In this document: piece by piece, positions 49,001 to 56,751 of the stretch | Layout of the letters: every line of letters starts with the position of its first letter | Position numbering within the stretch: position 1 is the first letter of the stretch | DNA from: Cyanobacteria bacterium FACHB-502 | GTDB taxonomy: Bacteria > Cyanobacteriota > Cyanobacteriia > Elainellales > Elainellaceae | NCBI GenBank assembly: GCA_014695325.1 | Contig: JACJNZ010000072.1 | Span: forward strand, 1-64,000 | Direction: 5' to 3' | DNA: 64,000 nucleotides | The notes under the pieces: generated by a model | Database searches by the model: none | What the model was told of the DNA's origin: nothing | What the model saw: the letters and a program-made list of their open reading frames with translations, nothing else | Made by a program: the position numbers and the translations under genes

Positions 49001-50604
49001 CCAATGCCCGAACCTTCATAGGAGCGACCCTGCGCCCCGGCAACCCGATGAAATCGTTCAAATAGACGGGGCAGCTCATGAGCCGGAATGCCAGTTCCCG
49101 TATCTTGAACGATCAGTTCAACCGCAGCGTCCACCGGATACAGTGACACCGAGATTTGTCCCTCAAAGGTGAACTTGAAGGCGTTAGAGAGCAAGTTAAG
49201 GACAATCTTCTCCCACATTTCGCGATCGACATACACGGGTTCAGGCAGCGGAAGACAATTCACGACAAGCTGTAACCCTGCTTTCTCGATCGCCGATCGA
49301 AACCCACTAGCGAGATCAGCCGTCAGGCTTGCCAGATCGGTTGCCTCATAAACGGCTTGAATTCGCCCCGCCTCAAGCCGAGAAAAGTCGAGTAATGTGT
49401 TGACCAGCTTTAACAAACGCTGGCTGTTGCGATGCGCCACGGCAATTTGTTCTCGTTCGGCGGCAGGCAAATGGTCATTCTGAAGCAAATCCTCTAGCGG
49501 ATTCAGCATCAAGGTCAGCGGTGTGCGAAACTCGTGGCTGACATTGGAAAAGAAAACCGTTTTTGCCCGATCGATTTCTGCCAGCATTTCGGCGCGGCGG
49601 CGTTCTTCTTCATAAGCTTGAGCATTGCGGATCGACACGGAAACCTGTCCAGCCAACAGCTCATAAAACGACTGGTAGCCTTCATCCAGCGCCCGATTCG
49701 GACTGATGCCACAAATCAGCACTCCTAGCGGTGCAGCCACATTCGACGACGGAATCGGTAAGGCGATCGCCTGGCTCACGCTTTCGTTCCAAGGTCCGCC
49801 AGGAATGGTGGTGTCCCGATCAAGCTCTGAGACGATCGCGGTTTGACCTGCCATCGCTTTTGCTAGAGACCATCGATCCGCTGTTTCTGCCAGTGATTCT
49901 GAAAGCAGGACAGCTGTTGGAACAATCGCTAGATTGCCGTTCATCCCCACGCTGCCGCAGAGCTTTAGGGTTTGGTCGTTGAAGTCGCTCAAGTAGATCA
50001 GGGCAAAGGGTACATCTAGCAGACAGTCCGCGATCGTCGCCAGAATATCCTGACAGGTTGCATCCACACTACGCGTTTCCCCTGCCTGTGCTGCCAGGTC
50101 GCGCTGCAAACGCAACCGTCGCTCTCCTAACACCTGCTGCGTCACTTCGCTACAGACACAGAGCATTCCGCGAATCGTGCCTGCATCATCTTCAACGGCA
50201 CTGTAGGACAAACTAAAATGAGCTTCCTCGTTGTAGCCGGAGCGGTTCACTGCGAGCATCTGGTCTTCCACCCAGTTGGGAACCCCAGTCGTCATGACTT
50301 CGGTAATCATCGGACCGATCACATCCCAGGACTCAGCTTGAGTTTCCCGGATCGATCGTCCCAGCGCATAGGGATGTTTCGTGCCAATCAGATTGATGTA
50401 AGCATCGTTGTAAATCTGAATTAGCTCTTGCTCCCACAGCAAGATCATGGGGTAACGCGAGCCTAACAGCGTGCGAACAGTTGATTTCAGGCTTTGCGAC
50501 CAGGATTCGACAGCCCCCACTGGCGTTTGTGCCCACTCCATTGCCTGCATCCGTGTTCCCATCTCCCCAAACTTGGGGAAGGGACTTGTTCTGTGTCTGT
50601 TCAT
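46048..50604 (-). CDS. Hybrid histidine kinase with two transmitter and two receiver modules
   Basis: This 1518-residue cytoplasmic protein has an N-terminal PAS-like domain (about 20-160) and a GAF domain (about 175-335). Then comes a complete kinase: HisKA at about 355 (VFFSNVSHEFRTPLTLML) and HATPase (NAFKFTFEG, GSGIGLSLVQEL). A receiver follows at about 618-735 ('LTDVMMPRLDGFELLRQL'). Three PAS domains (about 745-1130) lead to a second kinase: HisKA at about 1151 (FLAVLSHELRSPLNPILGW) and HATPase (GGLGLGLAIVQYL). A second receiver (about 1395-1510, 'VISDIGMPEMDG') ends it. The second half strongly resembles the kinases at 20603-27900. ATG at 50604 is chosen. Confidence 0.86.
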   Translation of the reverse strand: MNRHRTSPFPKFGEMGTRMQAMEWAQTPVGAVESWSQSLKSTVRTLLGSRYPMILLWEQELIQIYNDAYINLIGTKHPYALGRSIRETQAESWDVIGPMITEVMTTGVPNWVEDQMLAVNRSGYNEEAHFSLSYSAVEDDAGTIRGMLCVCSEVTQQVLGERRLRLQRDLAAQAGETRSVDATCQDILATIADCLLDVPFALIYLSDFNDQTLKLCGSVGMNGNLAIVPTAVLLSESLAETADRWSLAKAMAGQTAIVSELDRDTTIPGGPWNESVSQAIALPIPSSNVAAPLGVLICGISPNRALDEGYQSFYELLAGQVSVSIRNAQAYEEERRRAEMLAEIDRAKTVFFSNVSHEFRTPLTLMLNPLEDLLQNDHLPAAEREQIAVAHRNSQRLLKLVNTLLDFSRLEAGRIQAVYEATDLASLTADLASGFRSAIEKAGLQLVVNCLPLPEPVYVDREMWEKIVLNLLSNAFKFTFEGQISVSLYPVDAAVELIVQDTGTGIPAHELPRLFERFHRVAGAQGRSYEGSGIGLSLVQELVKLHGGTVTASSVEKEGSTFVVRLPIGCAHLPSEQIQSVRTQASTASGATAYVEEALEWVVERREDSAALPPRVSARILLADDNADMRHYLQRLLREHYEVEAVADGQAALEAARAQLPDLVLTDVMMPRLDGFELLRQLRADPQTREIPILLLSARAGEEAAVEGLEAGADDYLVKPFSARELLARVATNLELGRSRRIANQQRFRFLAESIPQMVWTADAQGWVDYYSPRWFDYTGLTLAQTQGLGWQKIIHPDDRADSIRRWTQAAEQKTSYDVEHRLKRADGSYCWHLTRALPMLDEQGQVIRWFGTCTDITERKQAEKALKESTEQLSLALAAAKLGDWSWNAATDIVTLSGQAAEIFGIPPGPYMTWIQMQKLLHPDDRERAGLQVEKAIAGRSDYDIEYRVIHPDGTERWIAAKGRAQYDSFGQVLGMMGVVQDITHRKQAETEREQLLARAQSASETLQRFIERTPAAVVMLDREMRYLFASDRWMSEYAPGYTNLKGLSHYEVITDIPERWQQVHQRCLAGATERCEEDCYLRSDGSMVWLHWEILPWYASGGEIGGIIIFAENITERKQAEQEREKLLEREQNARREAEQANRIKDEFLAVLSHELRSPLNPILGWAKLLQAHQFDEAATRRALETIERNAKLQTQLIDDLLDVSRILRGKLMLDVCPVNLVTVVDAALETVHLSAEAKGIEVQKVIASEIEPVSGDVARLQQVVWNLLSNAIKFTPSGGTVEIRLAQTNTHVQIQVQDTGKGIAPQFLPHVFEYFRQEDGTTTRKFGGLGLGLAIVQYLTELHGGTVQAESPGEGLGATFTVLLPASKSRRGENPGQPEPLSSSVKALPLAGFRVLAVDDQADMRELVLAILEQTGAEIKVTTSAIEALETLDVFKPDVVISDIGMPEMDGYELLRQIRSRSSEDNGDVLAIALTAYAGELNQQQALAAGFQGHVAKPVDPEKLVDVIISLMKEK

Positions 50605-50810
50605 TCGCCGTCCTCCCTCTTCTTCATATTAGGCATTTCGCGGTTCGAGTGGGGAAGCTGGCAGTCCCGTCTCTTCGTAAATGTTATGCTTGCTCCTGCT
50701 TGCCGCCGTGCCGCCTGTAATTTCTGCTGTCCCTGTGCGGTTAAAACCACTCCGCGTTTACAACAATTGCGCTTGTCCAGGTCTGTTAAATCTGGCTTGG
50801 CTCCAAAGCC
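50601..50810 (-). pseudogene. Remnant of a small N-terminal domain, no start codon
   Basis: A minus-strand frame opens after a stop at 50811 and reads 'KPDLTDLDKRNCCKRGVVL' then 'TAQGQQKLQAARRQAG'. I believe 'RGVVLTxQGxQKLQxARR' is the start of an HTH-like domain in cyanobacterial ATPase proteins, but this is from memory. No start codon is present, and the rest degrades into the kinase start, whose ATG it overlaps (ATGA). It is best treated as a gene remnant. Confidence 0.35.
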
Positions 50811-50997
50811 TTAGGATGGCGAATTGAGCAAGCAACTGTAAACTATTTGATCCATCTCAACTATCCTTTTAACTTACCGCTTAAATTACTAACTAAGTGG
50901 TCTTATATTCCCTGGGCTTTTCAACTGGGCATTGCCATACTAAAAACATCAAGTTCTTCTAGAACCCCTTTTAAGAAAAACGTTTGAGGTCGTCAAG

Positions 50998-51138
50998 ATG
51001 TTACGCCACATCATTTTCGCTGCAAACCCCAGCCGTGTTGCCGAAGTCCTTGCCGAACTAATGAATGGACAATTTTTTGAGTTTCCCCTGTTTCATAATG
51101 CGTATATTGCGATCGCAGAGAATGCCCACGGTACGTAA
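50998..51138 (+). pseudogene. Truncated 46-codon gene, VOC-like start
   Basis: From ATG 50998 (GAGG 8 bases before) the frame reads MLRHIIFAANPSRVAEVLAE and ends at TAA 51136-51138. The product looks like the first 45 residues of a larger glyoxalase-fold protein ('NAYIAIAENAHGT'), cut by a stop. The sequence downstream to 51337 has no further recognisable coding part. A real 46-residue gene is possible but less likely. Confidence 0.4.
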
Positions 51139-51337
51139 TTAGCCAGACCCGTATTCTATCGCTGGCGCAGTCTTCCCGTTACAGGGCTTTGTGTGATGAA
51201 ATCCAAAGGTTTTATCTCTCTCCCCTTCATGAGGTAGAGCCTCTCTACAAACATCCCCAGATCAACCCTGAAAACGAGAAGAGTATCCTGTTCCAAAATC
51301 TGGCAGCTGAATCATTGTAAAAGTCTGAGGTTTCATT

Positions 51338-52114
51338 ATGCGTAGCAATTTTCTGGTTTCGGCTTGCTCCACTTTGCTTGTTCTGTCCATCCAGATTGGA
51401 TGCCAAGCATCTACCTTTGAGAGCCAACCGCGATCGCTTGGGGACGGCACCGTTCGCACTTATGTTGAGTTAGACGACAAGGGCAGCCCTACGGAAGTTG
51501 GTGTGATCTTATCCGGCGATGCCCTGTCTAACCTTCCCGATCATGCAGAGGAATATCTGCTGCAACTCCCTCCCGAGGCTTCAACCACTGCCATTACCCA
51601 CATTGGGTTGGATTGGCGCTCGCATGGTCACGCCCCCGATGAGATTTATCATCTCCCTCATTTTGATGTTCATGCTTATGTCATCTCCCCCCAAGAGCGA
51701 GAAGCGATTACGGCAACCGGAGCCAATCTAGAAACGGTGTATGCCACCCCTGCCCCAGAGTTAATTCCAGCGGGGTATGTGTTAGCTCCAGAAAGTGCGG
51801 AACCTCGTCAGGGTGCCCATTGGATCGACCCCACCGCAGACGAGTTTCACGGTGTTCCACACGGGTTTGACCACACAATGATTTATGGTTTTTACAACGG
51901 GGAAATGGCGTTTGTAGAACCGATGGTGACGATCGACTTTTTACAAAGCCAACAAGAGTTTGAGGGTGCAATCGCGCTTCCTGCCCGTTATGCCAGACCG
52001 GGTGCCTATCCGACCGCTTATCGCATTACCTACAACGAAGCTACCGGAGAACACGTTATTGCACTAACTGATTTTACGCGATCGGCCCCAATCAGCCAGG
52101 CCCCAAACCATTAA
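51338..52114 (+). CDS. Exported protein with TTHB210-like / DUF5602 domain
   Basis: This 258-residue protein has an N-terminal hydrophobic segment ending near Cys22 ('VLSIQIGCQAS'), so it is exported and perhaps lipid-modified, although the lipobox is not canonical. The mature part is rich in His and acidic residues, with 'THIGLDWRSHGHAPDEIYHLPHFDVHAYV' as two adjoining HxH-type clusters near 90-115, and later 'HGVPHGFDHTMIYGFYNGEMAFVEPMV' (both given here only as landmarks). I associate this pattern with the TTHB210-like domain; function unknown, metal binding likely. GAGG lies 7 bases before the ATG. No operon partner is evident. Confidence 0.6.
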   Translation: MRSNFLVSACSTLLVLSIQIGCQASTFESQPRSLGDGTVRTYVELDDKGSPTEVGVILSGDALSNLPDHAEEYLLQLPPEASTTAITHIGLDWRSHGHAPDEIYHLPHFDVHAYVISPQEREAITATGANLETVYATPAPELIPAGYVLAPESAEPRQGAHWIDPTADEFHGVPHGFDHTMIYGFYNGEMAFVEPMVTIDFLQSQQEFEGAIALPARYARPGAYPTAYRITYNEATGEHVIALTDFTRSAPISQAPNH

Positions 52115-52312
52115 AAGCTGATTTGACGGGATTGATTTTCGACACATTTTGCATCACAGGGTTCACCCTCCTCTAAAATGACTAGAGAATGAGGGTTCCC
52201 AAATTGCTTCTCTAGGATCATCAATCCTCTCCTACTGAGCGATCGCCTTCCGCTGCCCCACCCGTGCTGCTTCGCAGATACCGCAAGGGTCGCTTCCTGA
52301 GCAGTTTCGGAA

Positions 52313-52864
52313 ATGGCTAATCACCTTACAGAACAAGGGCAAGGGCTTGGGGCAGCGCCAGTTAACACATCCGCTTCAGTCGCCGCTAGTGGCTTTTCGG
52401 ACTCAATCGATTACCCCAATACGGTCGGTGTGCAAGCGGAACGTTATGCGGCTGCAACTGGGCAAACCTACTCTCAAACGCCTAGCCAAATATATTCTAA
52501 TCACGTCCCTACCGGGAACTTGCAGCATAATGCCAAACTCACCGGACTCAAAGATGGGCAAAATTTACATCACTTTCTGCGCGATGCGATGTGGCAGATT
52601 GAACAAGCCAGAGCTATTCGGTTGCATCTGATTCGGCAACAGATTGGAACTCGACCCATCAGCTTGTGTATTGATAAAACAGGAGATGCCAAGAAGGGCA
52701 GCACCACTGACTACGTTGCCAAACAATACATTGGTAATCTGGGTAAAACTGCCAATGGAATCGTCAGTGTCAATGCCTATGCCGTTGTTGATGGCATTAC
52801 CTATCCCTTGCTGTCCAAGATTTATAAACCTAGAACAATGGTTACATGTTTTTCCAGTGCCTAG
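52313..52864 (+). pseudogene. Fragment of an IS701-family transposase
   Basis: From about residue 70 the frame matches the middle of IS701-type DDE transposases: 'GLKDGQNLHHFLRDAMWQIE', then 'ISLCIDKTGDAKKG' with the first catalytic Asp, and 'TTDYVAKQYIGNLGKTANGI'. The catalytic core stops at 'YPLLSKIYKPR', and the C-terminal half is missing. The first 65 residues (MANHLTEQGQGLGAA onward) are not transposase-like, so the fragment is joined to foreign sequence. It cannot be active. Confidence 0.8.
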
Positions 52865-52991
52865 ACTCAAACGAGCCTTACATCAGTTGATGGATTGGAT
52901 GGATACCTTCCAGATTCTTTCAATTCCAGACCTGAAAGCAGCTTGATAGGACTTGAAAATCTTCTCCTCTGCGGTAGTAACAAAAGAGGGT

Positions 52992-53903
52992 TTAAGCTAG
53001 AACGGGTTGACGAACATAGTTTGAAGAATTACCTTTAATCGCCTGACTGAATTTGCCATCAATGCTTCGTGGCAAATCGCCTACGATCGTCACTCGCTGG
53101 ACTCGACGGGGTTGTCCTTCATAGTCGTAAATGGCATAGTGTTGAGTCGATCGATTATCCCAGAAGGCAATATCGCCCACCTGCCACTTCCAGCGCACCG
53201 TGTTTTCTAATCGCGTTACATAAGCTTGCAACAGTCGCAGCAAATCCTTCGATTCTGTTTCGGATAGCCCCTGAATGCGCTGGACAAATGCACCGATAAA
53301 TAACCCTCGCTCACCGGACTCTGGATGCACACGCACAACAGGATGCAATGTCTCGTACACGGTTGAGGTAAAGACTTTTTGATAGTCCTTTAATGCGTCA
53401 GACACGGTAATTGCAGCTTCAGCGTAGTCATACACATTGCTATGCACTGCCCAAAGTTGATCAGCAAGGGTGCGGAGATGATCGGGTAGATCTTGATAAG
53501 CCGCCGCGGTGTTTGCCCAAACAGTATCTCCTCCGACTGGCGGAATCTCTACTGCCCGAAGAATGGAGCCGAGTGGGGGACGATCGACAAAGGTGACATC
53601 GGTATGCCATTCATTCGATCGGGTTGCCGTGCGCCCATAGTCGAGATCCAGAACTTCGTGATGTTCGCCCAGAGGCGGAAGTGTCGGATGAGCCGTAGTG
53701 ATTTCACCAAAGCGGCGAGCAAAAGCAATTTGCCCTGCTGCATCTAGCGACTGCCGCCGAAAGAAAATAACTTTGTATTGGATTAATGCCTGACGAATTT
53801 CTTGAATTAGAGTATCGCTGAGAGCCGCATTCAGATTAACACCTAGAATTTCTGCACCGATACGTCCAGAGAGCGGAGTGAGATCAAACGTTGTAAAACT
53901 CAT
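52992..53903 (-). CDS. tauD: TauD/TfdA family dioxygenase
   Basis: This 303-residue Fe(II)/2-oxoglutarate dioxygenase probably releases sulfite from a sulfonate, as TauD does with taurine. The iron ligands are HTD in 'NEWHTDVTF' and the distal His in 'RSTQHYAIYDY'; the Arg in 'PRRVQRVTI' binds 2-oxoglutarate. The N terminus 'LTPLSGRIGAEILGVNL' is typical of the family. It lies 233 bp after the sulfonate-binding protein gene on the same strand, which supports sulfonate or sulfate-ester use. AtsK-type alkylsulfatase is an equally possible activity. Confidence 0.87.
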   Translation of the reverse strand: MSFTTFDLTPLSGRIGAEILGVNLNAALSDTLIQEIRQALIQYKVIFFRRQSLDAAGQIAFARRFGEITTAHPTLPPLGEHHEVLDLDYGRTATRSNEWHTDVTFVDRPPLGSILRAVEIPPVGGDTVWANTAAAYQDLPDHLRTLADQLWAVHSNVYDYAEAAITVSDALKDYQKVFTSTVYETLHPVVRVHPESGERGLFIGAFVQRIQGLSETESKDLLRLLQAYVTRLENTVRWKWQVGDIAFWDNRSTQHYAIYDYEGQPRRVQRVTIVGDLPRSIDGKFSQAIKGNSSNYVRQPVLA

Positions 53904-54136
53904 GATGATTGCTGTAAAACTAAAGAACAGATAGAAGTGGAGCGAATTGTTTATGCTTCAAGTCGTCTCAAGGAGATGAAACAGCGATCGCTTTAATTGT
54001 CACTGGATGTACTTAGTAAAAGCCAACGCTAGGGATAGAAAAAAGCCAAGTGTGCAGCTGAGGCTAATAACGAGTAGGGGAACGCTGCTGATGGTTGAGT
54101 TTGTCGGCTGCATAAACATTGCCTTGTAGTGAAACG

Positions 54137-55171
54137 TTATCTAGCTGGGAATACTTTGCTGTATTCTTCTGAGGGCAAGAAAGCTTCCTTCGTGTCGATC
54201 GATTTAGGAATGATTTGTGCTTTATAGAAGATGTCTGCTACCTCTTGCTGCGCCTGCTGAATCTGAGCATCTACAGGCAGCACCTCCCAACTTCGTCGCT
54301 GATACACTTTTTCTAGAATATTGGCATCCACTTTGATTTCTCCAGAAAACTGCTCTGCAACTTGTCGGAAATTCTGTTTTGCCCATTGTCCGTTTTCTTT
54401 TGCGGCTGCGAGAATCGTTTTGACAGAATCCGGCTGGTTCTGGGCAAATTGTTGCGAAGCAAGGAAGTAGGCACGTCGCTCACGCCCCAGATTGAGATTG
54501 CGAATGGTACCTGTCCCTTCAGCAACAGCAAGAAACGGATCCCAAATCGACCAGGCATCAACATTGCCCTGCTCAAAGGCAGCTCGCGCATCGGCAGGGG
54601 GAAGGGAAACGGCTTCAATATCCTTGATACTTATGCCCTGTTCCTCCAGCACTTTCAGCAGCAGGTAATGGGCACTCGATCCTTTCTGAAAGGCTATCCG
54701 CTTGCCCTTCAAATCGGCTGCCGTTTGGATTGCGGAATTCCTGGGCACCACAATATCCTGCGTTTGAGAACTCAAAGGCGTGACGCTGACATAGTAAAAC
54801 TGTCCACCTCCGGCTTGGGCAAAGATTGGTGGAGATTCGCCTACGCCGCCAAAGTCAATTTGGCCTGCATTCATTGCTTCCAGCATGGGTGGACCTGCCG
54901 GAAACAGCGACCATTCGATCGCAACCCCCTGTTCTTTGAATTGCTGATCGAGCTTACCCCTAGAGCGCAGCAGATCAAGTTCGGTTGCTTTTTGATAGCC
55001 AATTCGAATGGTTGTGCCTGATGCAGCATTACTGGATGAAGTAGCAGAACTGGAAGCTGATTGAGGTGAACTCGCAGTTAAATTCGATGTATCGTTCGTG
55101 CAGCTTGAAACAGCAAACGGAAGACTCAGACCGACCAAACCAGAGAGAAATGTCCTTCGCTTTATGCGCAT
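54137..55171 (-). CDS. ssuA: Aliphatic sulfonate-binding lipoprotein SsuA
   Basis: This is the periplasmic binding protein of a sulfonate ABC importer. The N terminus has twin Arg-like residues (KRRTFLSGLVGLSL) and a Cys at 'AVSSCTND', consistent with a Tat or Sec lipoprotein signal. The mature part fits the SsuA/TauA family: 'IRIGYQKATELDLLRSRG', 'GPPMLEAMNAGQIDFGGVGE', and 'GKRIAFQKGSSAHYLL'. A Ser/Ala-rich linker of about 30 residues precedes it. No permease or ATPase gene is nearby in the window, so its partners must be elsewhere. The 280-bp upstream region carries an operator-like repeat. Confidence 0.88.
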   Translation of the reverse strand: MRIKRRTFLSGLVGLSLPFAVSSCTNDTSNLTASSPQSASSSATSSSNAASGTTIRIGYQKATELDLLRSRGKLDQQFKEQGVAIEWSLFPAGPPMLEAMNAGQIDFGGVGESPPIFAQAGGGQFYYVSVTPLSSQTQDIVVPRNSAIQTAADLKGKRIAFQKGSSAHYLLLKVLEEQGISIKDIEAVSLPPADARAAFEQGNVDAWSIWDPFLAVAEGTGTIRNLNLGRERRAYFLASQQFAQNQPDSVKTILAAAKENGQWAKQNFRQVAEQFSGEIKVDANILEKVYQRRSWEVLPVDAQIQQAQQEVADIFYKAQIIPKSIDTKEAFLPSEEYSKVFPAR

Positions 55172-55451
55172 CGTTAGAATCCTTGTTTCCTAGCTTAACT
55201 GATGGTTATATCGACAAACTTCCTGCTTTTCTCGCAAGAAATGACATATGAGAAACAAAAGTAAGCCTGTTTCCACAGCAAGAATTAATTGTTAAGAGCT
55301 GCTTTTCTTGAAAACTCGCTCAAGCACAAAGAAACACAACCCTTCTAAGCCACTACCTTACTCTAGAAAGAAATAGCTACTGGCATAAAGAGGTAGCTCA
55401 GAAAATTGCAGAATAGTCACCGAGCTGCTGAAGTATAAATGTGGTTTCTAT

Positions 55452-55487
55452 GTAAATACAGTAAATCGGTCGGGATACCGTATTTAC
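55452..55487. promoter_or_regulatory. Operator-like inverted repeat upstream of ssuA
   Basis: GTAAATAC (55452-55459) and GTATTTAC (55480-55487) form an 8-bp inverted repeat around AGTAAATCGGTCGGGATACC. The inner block recurs at 55846-55866. It lies about 280 bp upstream of the ssuA start. It looks like a regulator site; the regulator is not known to me. Confidence 0.5.
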
Positions 55488-55576
55488 TCTTTAAAAATAG
55501 GATGTTTTCGTATTTCTTGCAAGATGTAGTGCCAGATTCCTGCCTGTTTTCTTCTTAAGTGTTTATGAAACCCCTC

Positions 55577-55592
55577 TAAGTCGGTCGACTTA
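55577..55592. promoter_or_regulatory. Perfect 16-bp palindrome TAAGTCGGTCGACTTA-type
   Basis: TAAGTCG and CGACTTA flank a GT spacer. The core CGGTCG is shared with the repeat at 55452-55487. It lies in the long non-coding gap between ssuA and the small membrane protein gene, about 90 bp from the first repeat. Confidence 0.4.
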
Positions 55593-55823
55593 TCGTACTA
55601 TACTTCTTGTGTTTCAACCTTTCTGCATTCGGTGCCCTGGCCAGTATGGCTCTAAAACCAAAGCCGTTCGCTTCGGGTCGTTTAATCAATTCCCTACCTC
55701 AAGGGCAGTTAATCTGTATATTCTGGGGCAGGTTATTCACTCCAGAGCAACTGATTTCAATTGCTTCTGTTCTAATTATTCTCAGGCTGAATTTAATGAG
55801 CTTGATTTTCCTGCGTAATATGT

Positions 55824-55866
55824 GGTAGCGTACTACCTACTAATAAAATACGGTAAACCGGTAGGG
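55824..55866. promoter_or_regulatory. Second operator-like block
   Basis: GGTAG/CTACC form an inverted repeat at 55824-55837. It is followed by a block at 55846-55866 that reads AAATACGGTAAACCGG and then TAGGG, closely matching the interior of the 55452 repeat (AAATACAGTAAATCGG then TCGGG). The direct-orientation copy suggests one regulator binds both. The remaining gap (55172-56002) has no gene I can support. Confidence 0.45.
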
Positions 55867-56002
55867 TTTTAGTACTTTTAGTCTGGAGCAGCAATTCTCT
55901 TTGCTTAGTTGCAGATTTTGGTTTGAGCGATCGAGCGTTTGCCTGTTCGGAGCGATTGAATCGTTCAAATTATTCCCGTCTTATTCTCGATTCATGTAAC
56001 AT

Positions 56003-56182
56003 ATGAGCATTTCTCCTGTTCGGTCGGTTTGGCAAATTTTGTATCCCTATCTTGTGGTAGCAAGGGTTTGTGCATTACTGCTAGCAAGCTTGGTTTATTT
56101 AGTGCTCTATCACGCAATTCGCGATCGATTCAGTGCTTCTCATTCCGCCGAGCCACAGAAAGACTTACAGCAGATTAATTAA
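56003..56182 (+). CDS. Possible small membrane protein
   Basis: A 59-codon frame from ATG 56003 to TAA 56180-56182 encodes a product with one long hydrophobic segment (residues about 16-38: 'YLVVARVCALLLASLVYLVL') and a charged tail. HIP1-like CGCGATCG lies in the coding part. I recognise no family. There is no strong ribosome site. It could be a genuine single-pass protein or chance. Confidence 0.35.
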   Translation: MSISPVRSVWQILYPYLVVARVCALLLASLVYLVLYHAIRDRFSASHSAEPQKDLQQIN

Positions 56183-56392
56183 TAGATTTATCAATAGTTT
56201 GTAAAAGACAAATCTGGCCTAGCTAGCCGGACTAAATCTCGAGATGCAACGAGTTTGGGACGATCGCTGAAGCTGCTCGAAGCAACCAATTTGCTCAAGC
56301 TTAAAAGTGGGGCTGGCGTGGGTGCAACGAAGGCGAATAGATTGTGTCGCAAAAACCTCTTAAAGACAAACGATATCTATCAAAGTCATGTC

Positions 56393-56608
56393 TTAAGCAG
56401 TTACTCCAAAGATTGCTTCGATAAATCCGGCTTGAGAGACAATATTTCCTTGTGCGATGCCGTTGACTTGTTCTTTGCAAATCATATCCATCGCTTCAAT
56501 CCCGCTCAATGTTCTTCTTGCCGTGTTAAACGACTTGAACCTCATCATCGGCTTCACAATGCGCTTGATGTTCCGATGCTCCTGCTCGACAATATTATCC
56601 AAATATTT
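56393..56608 (-). pseudogene. C-terminal remnant of an IS6-family transposase
   Basis: The minus strand reads 'KYLDNIVEQEHRNIKRIVKP', then 'MMRFKSFNTARRTLSGIEAM' and 'QVNGIAQGNIV', the last 70 residues of IS6/IS240-type transposases, including the final catalytic Glu in 'EQEH'. Upstream the similarity stops abruptly. The remnant sits between the operator-rich gap and the VOC gene. Confidence 0.85.
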
Positions 56609-56751
56609 GCTTTGCCTTCTGCGCTCTCGACGATCTCGAGTTGCGCTTGTCTAGCCCTAAGTGCGTGTTGTCAAGCTTTGACCCTAATTCTATGCAAGTT
56701 TAAGTTAAATTGGTATTACTCTAATTTTCACGTCTGGCTTAGGATTGCGAT

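Noticed and set aside
52834-52946. Continuation of the IS701 transposase in another frame
   Set aside because: The downstream frame has no transposase motifs, so the element is truncated rather than just frameshifted.
55607-55828. 73-codon frame upstream of the small membrane protein
   Set aside because: It overlaps operator-like repeats, has no ribosome site, and ends in an AT-rich tail; it does not look coding.
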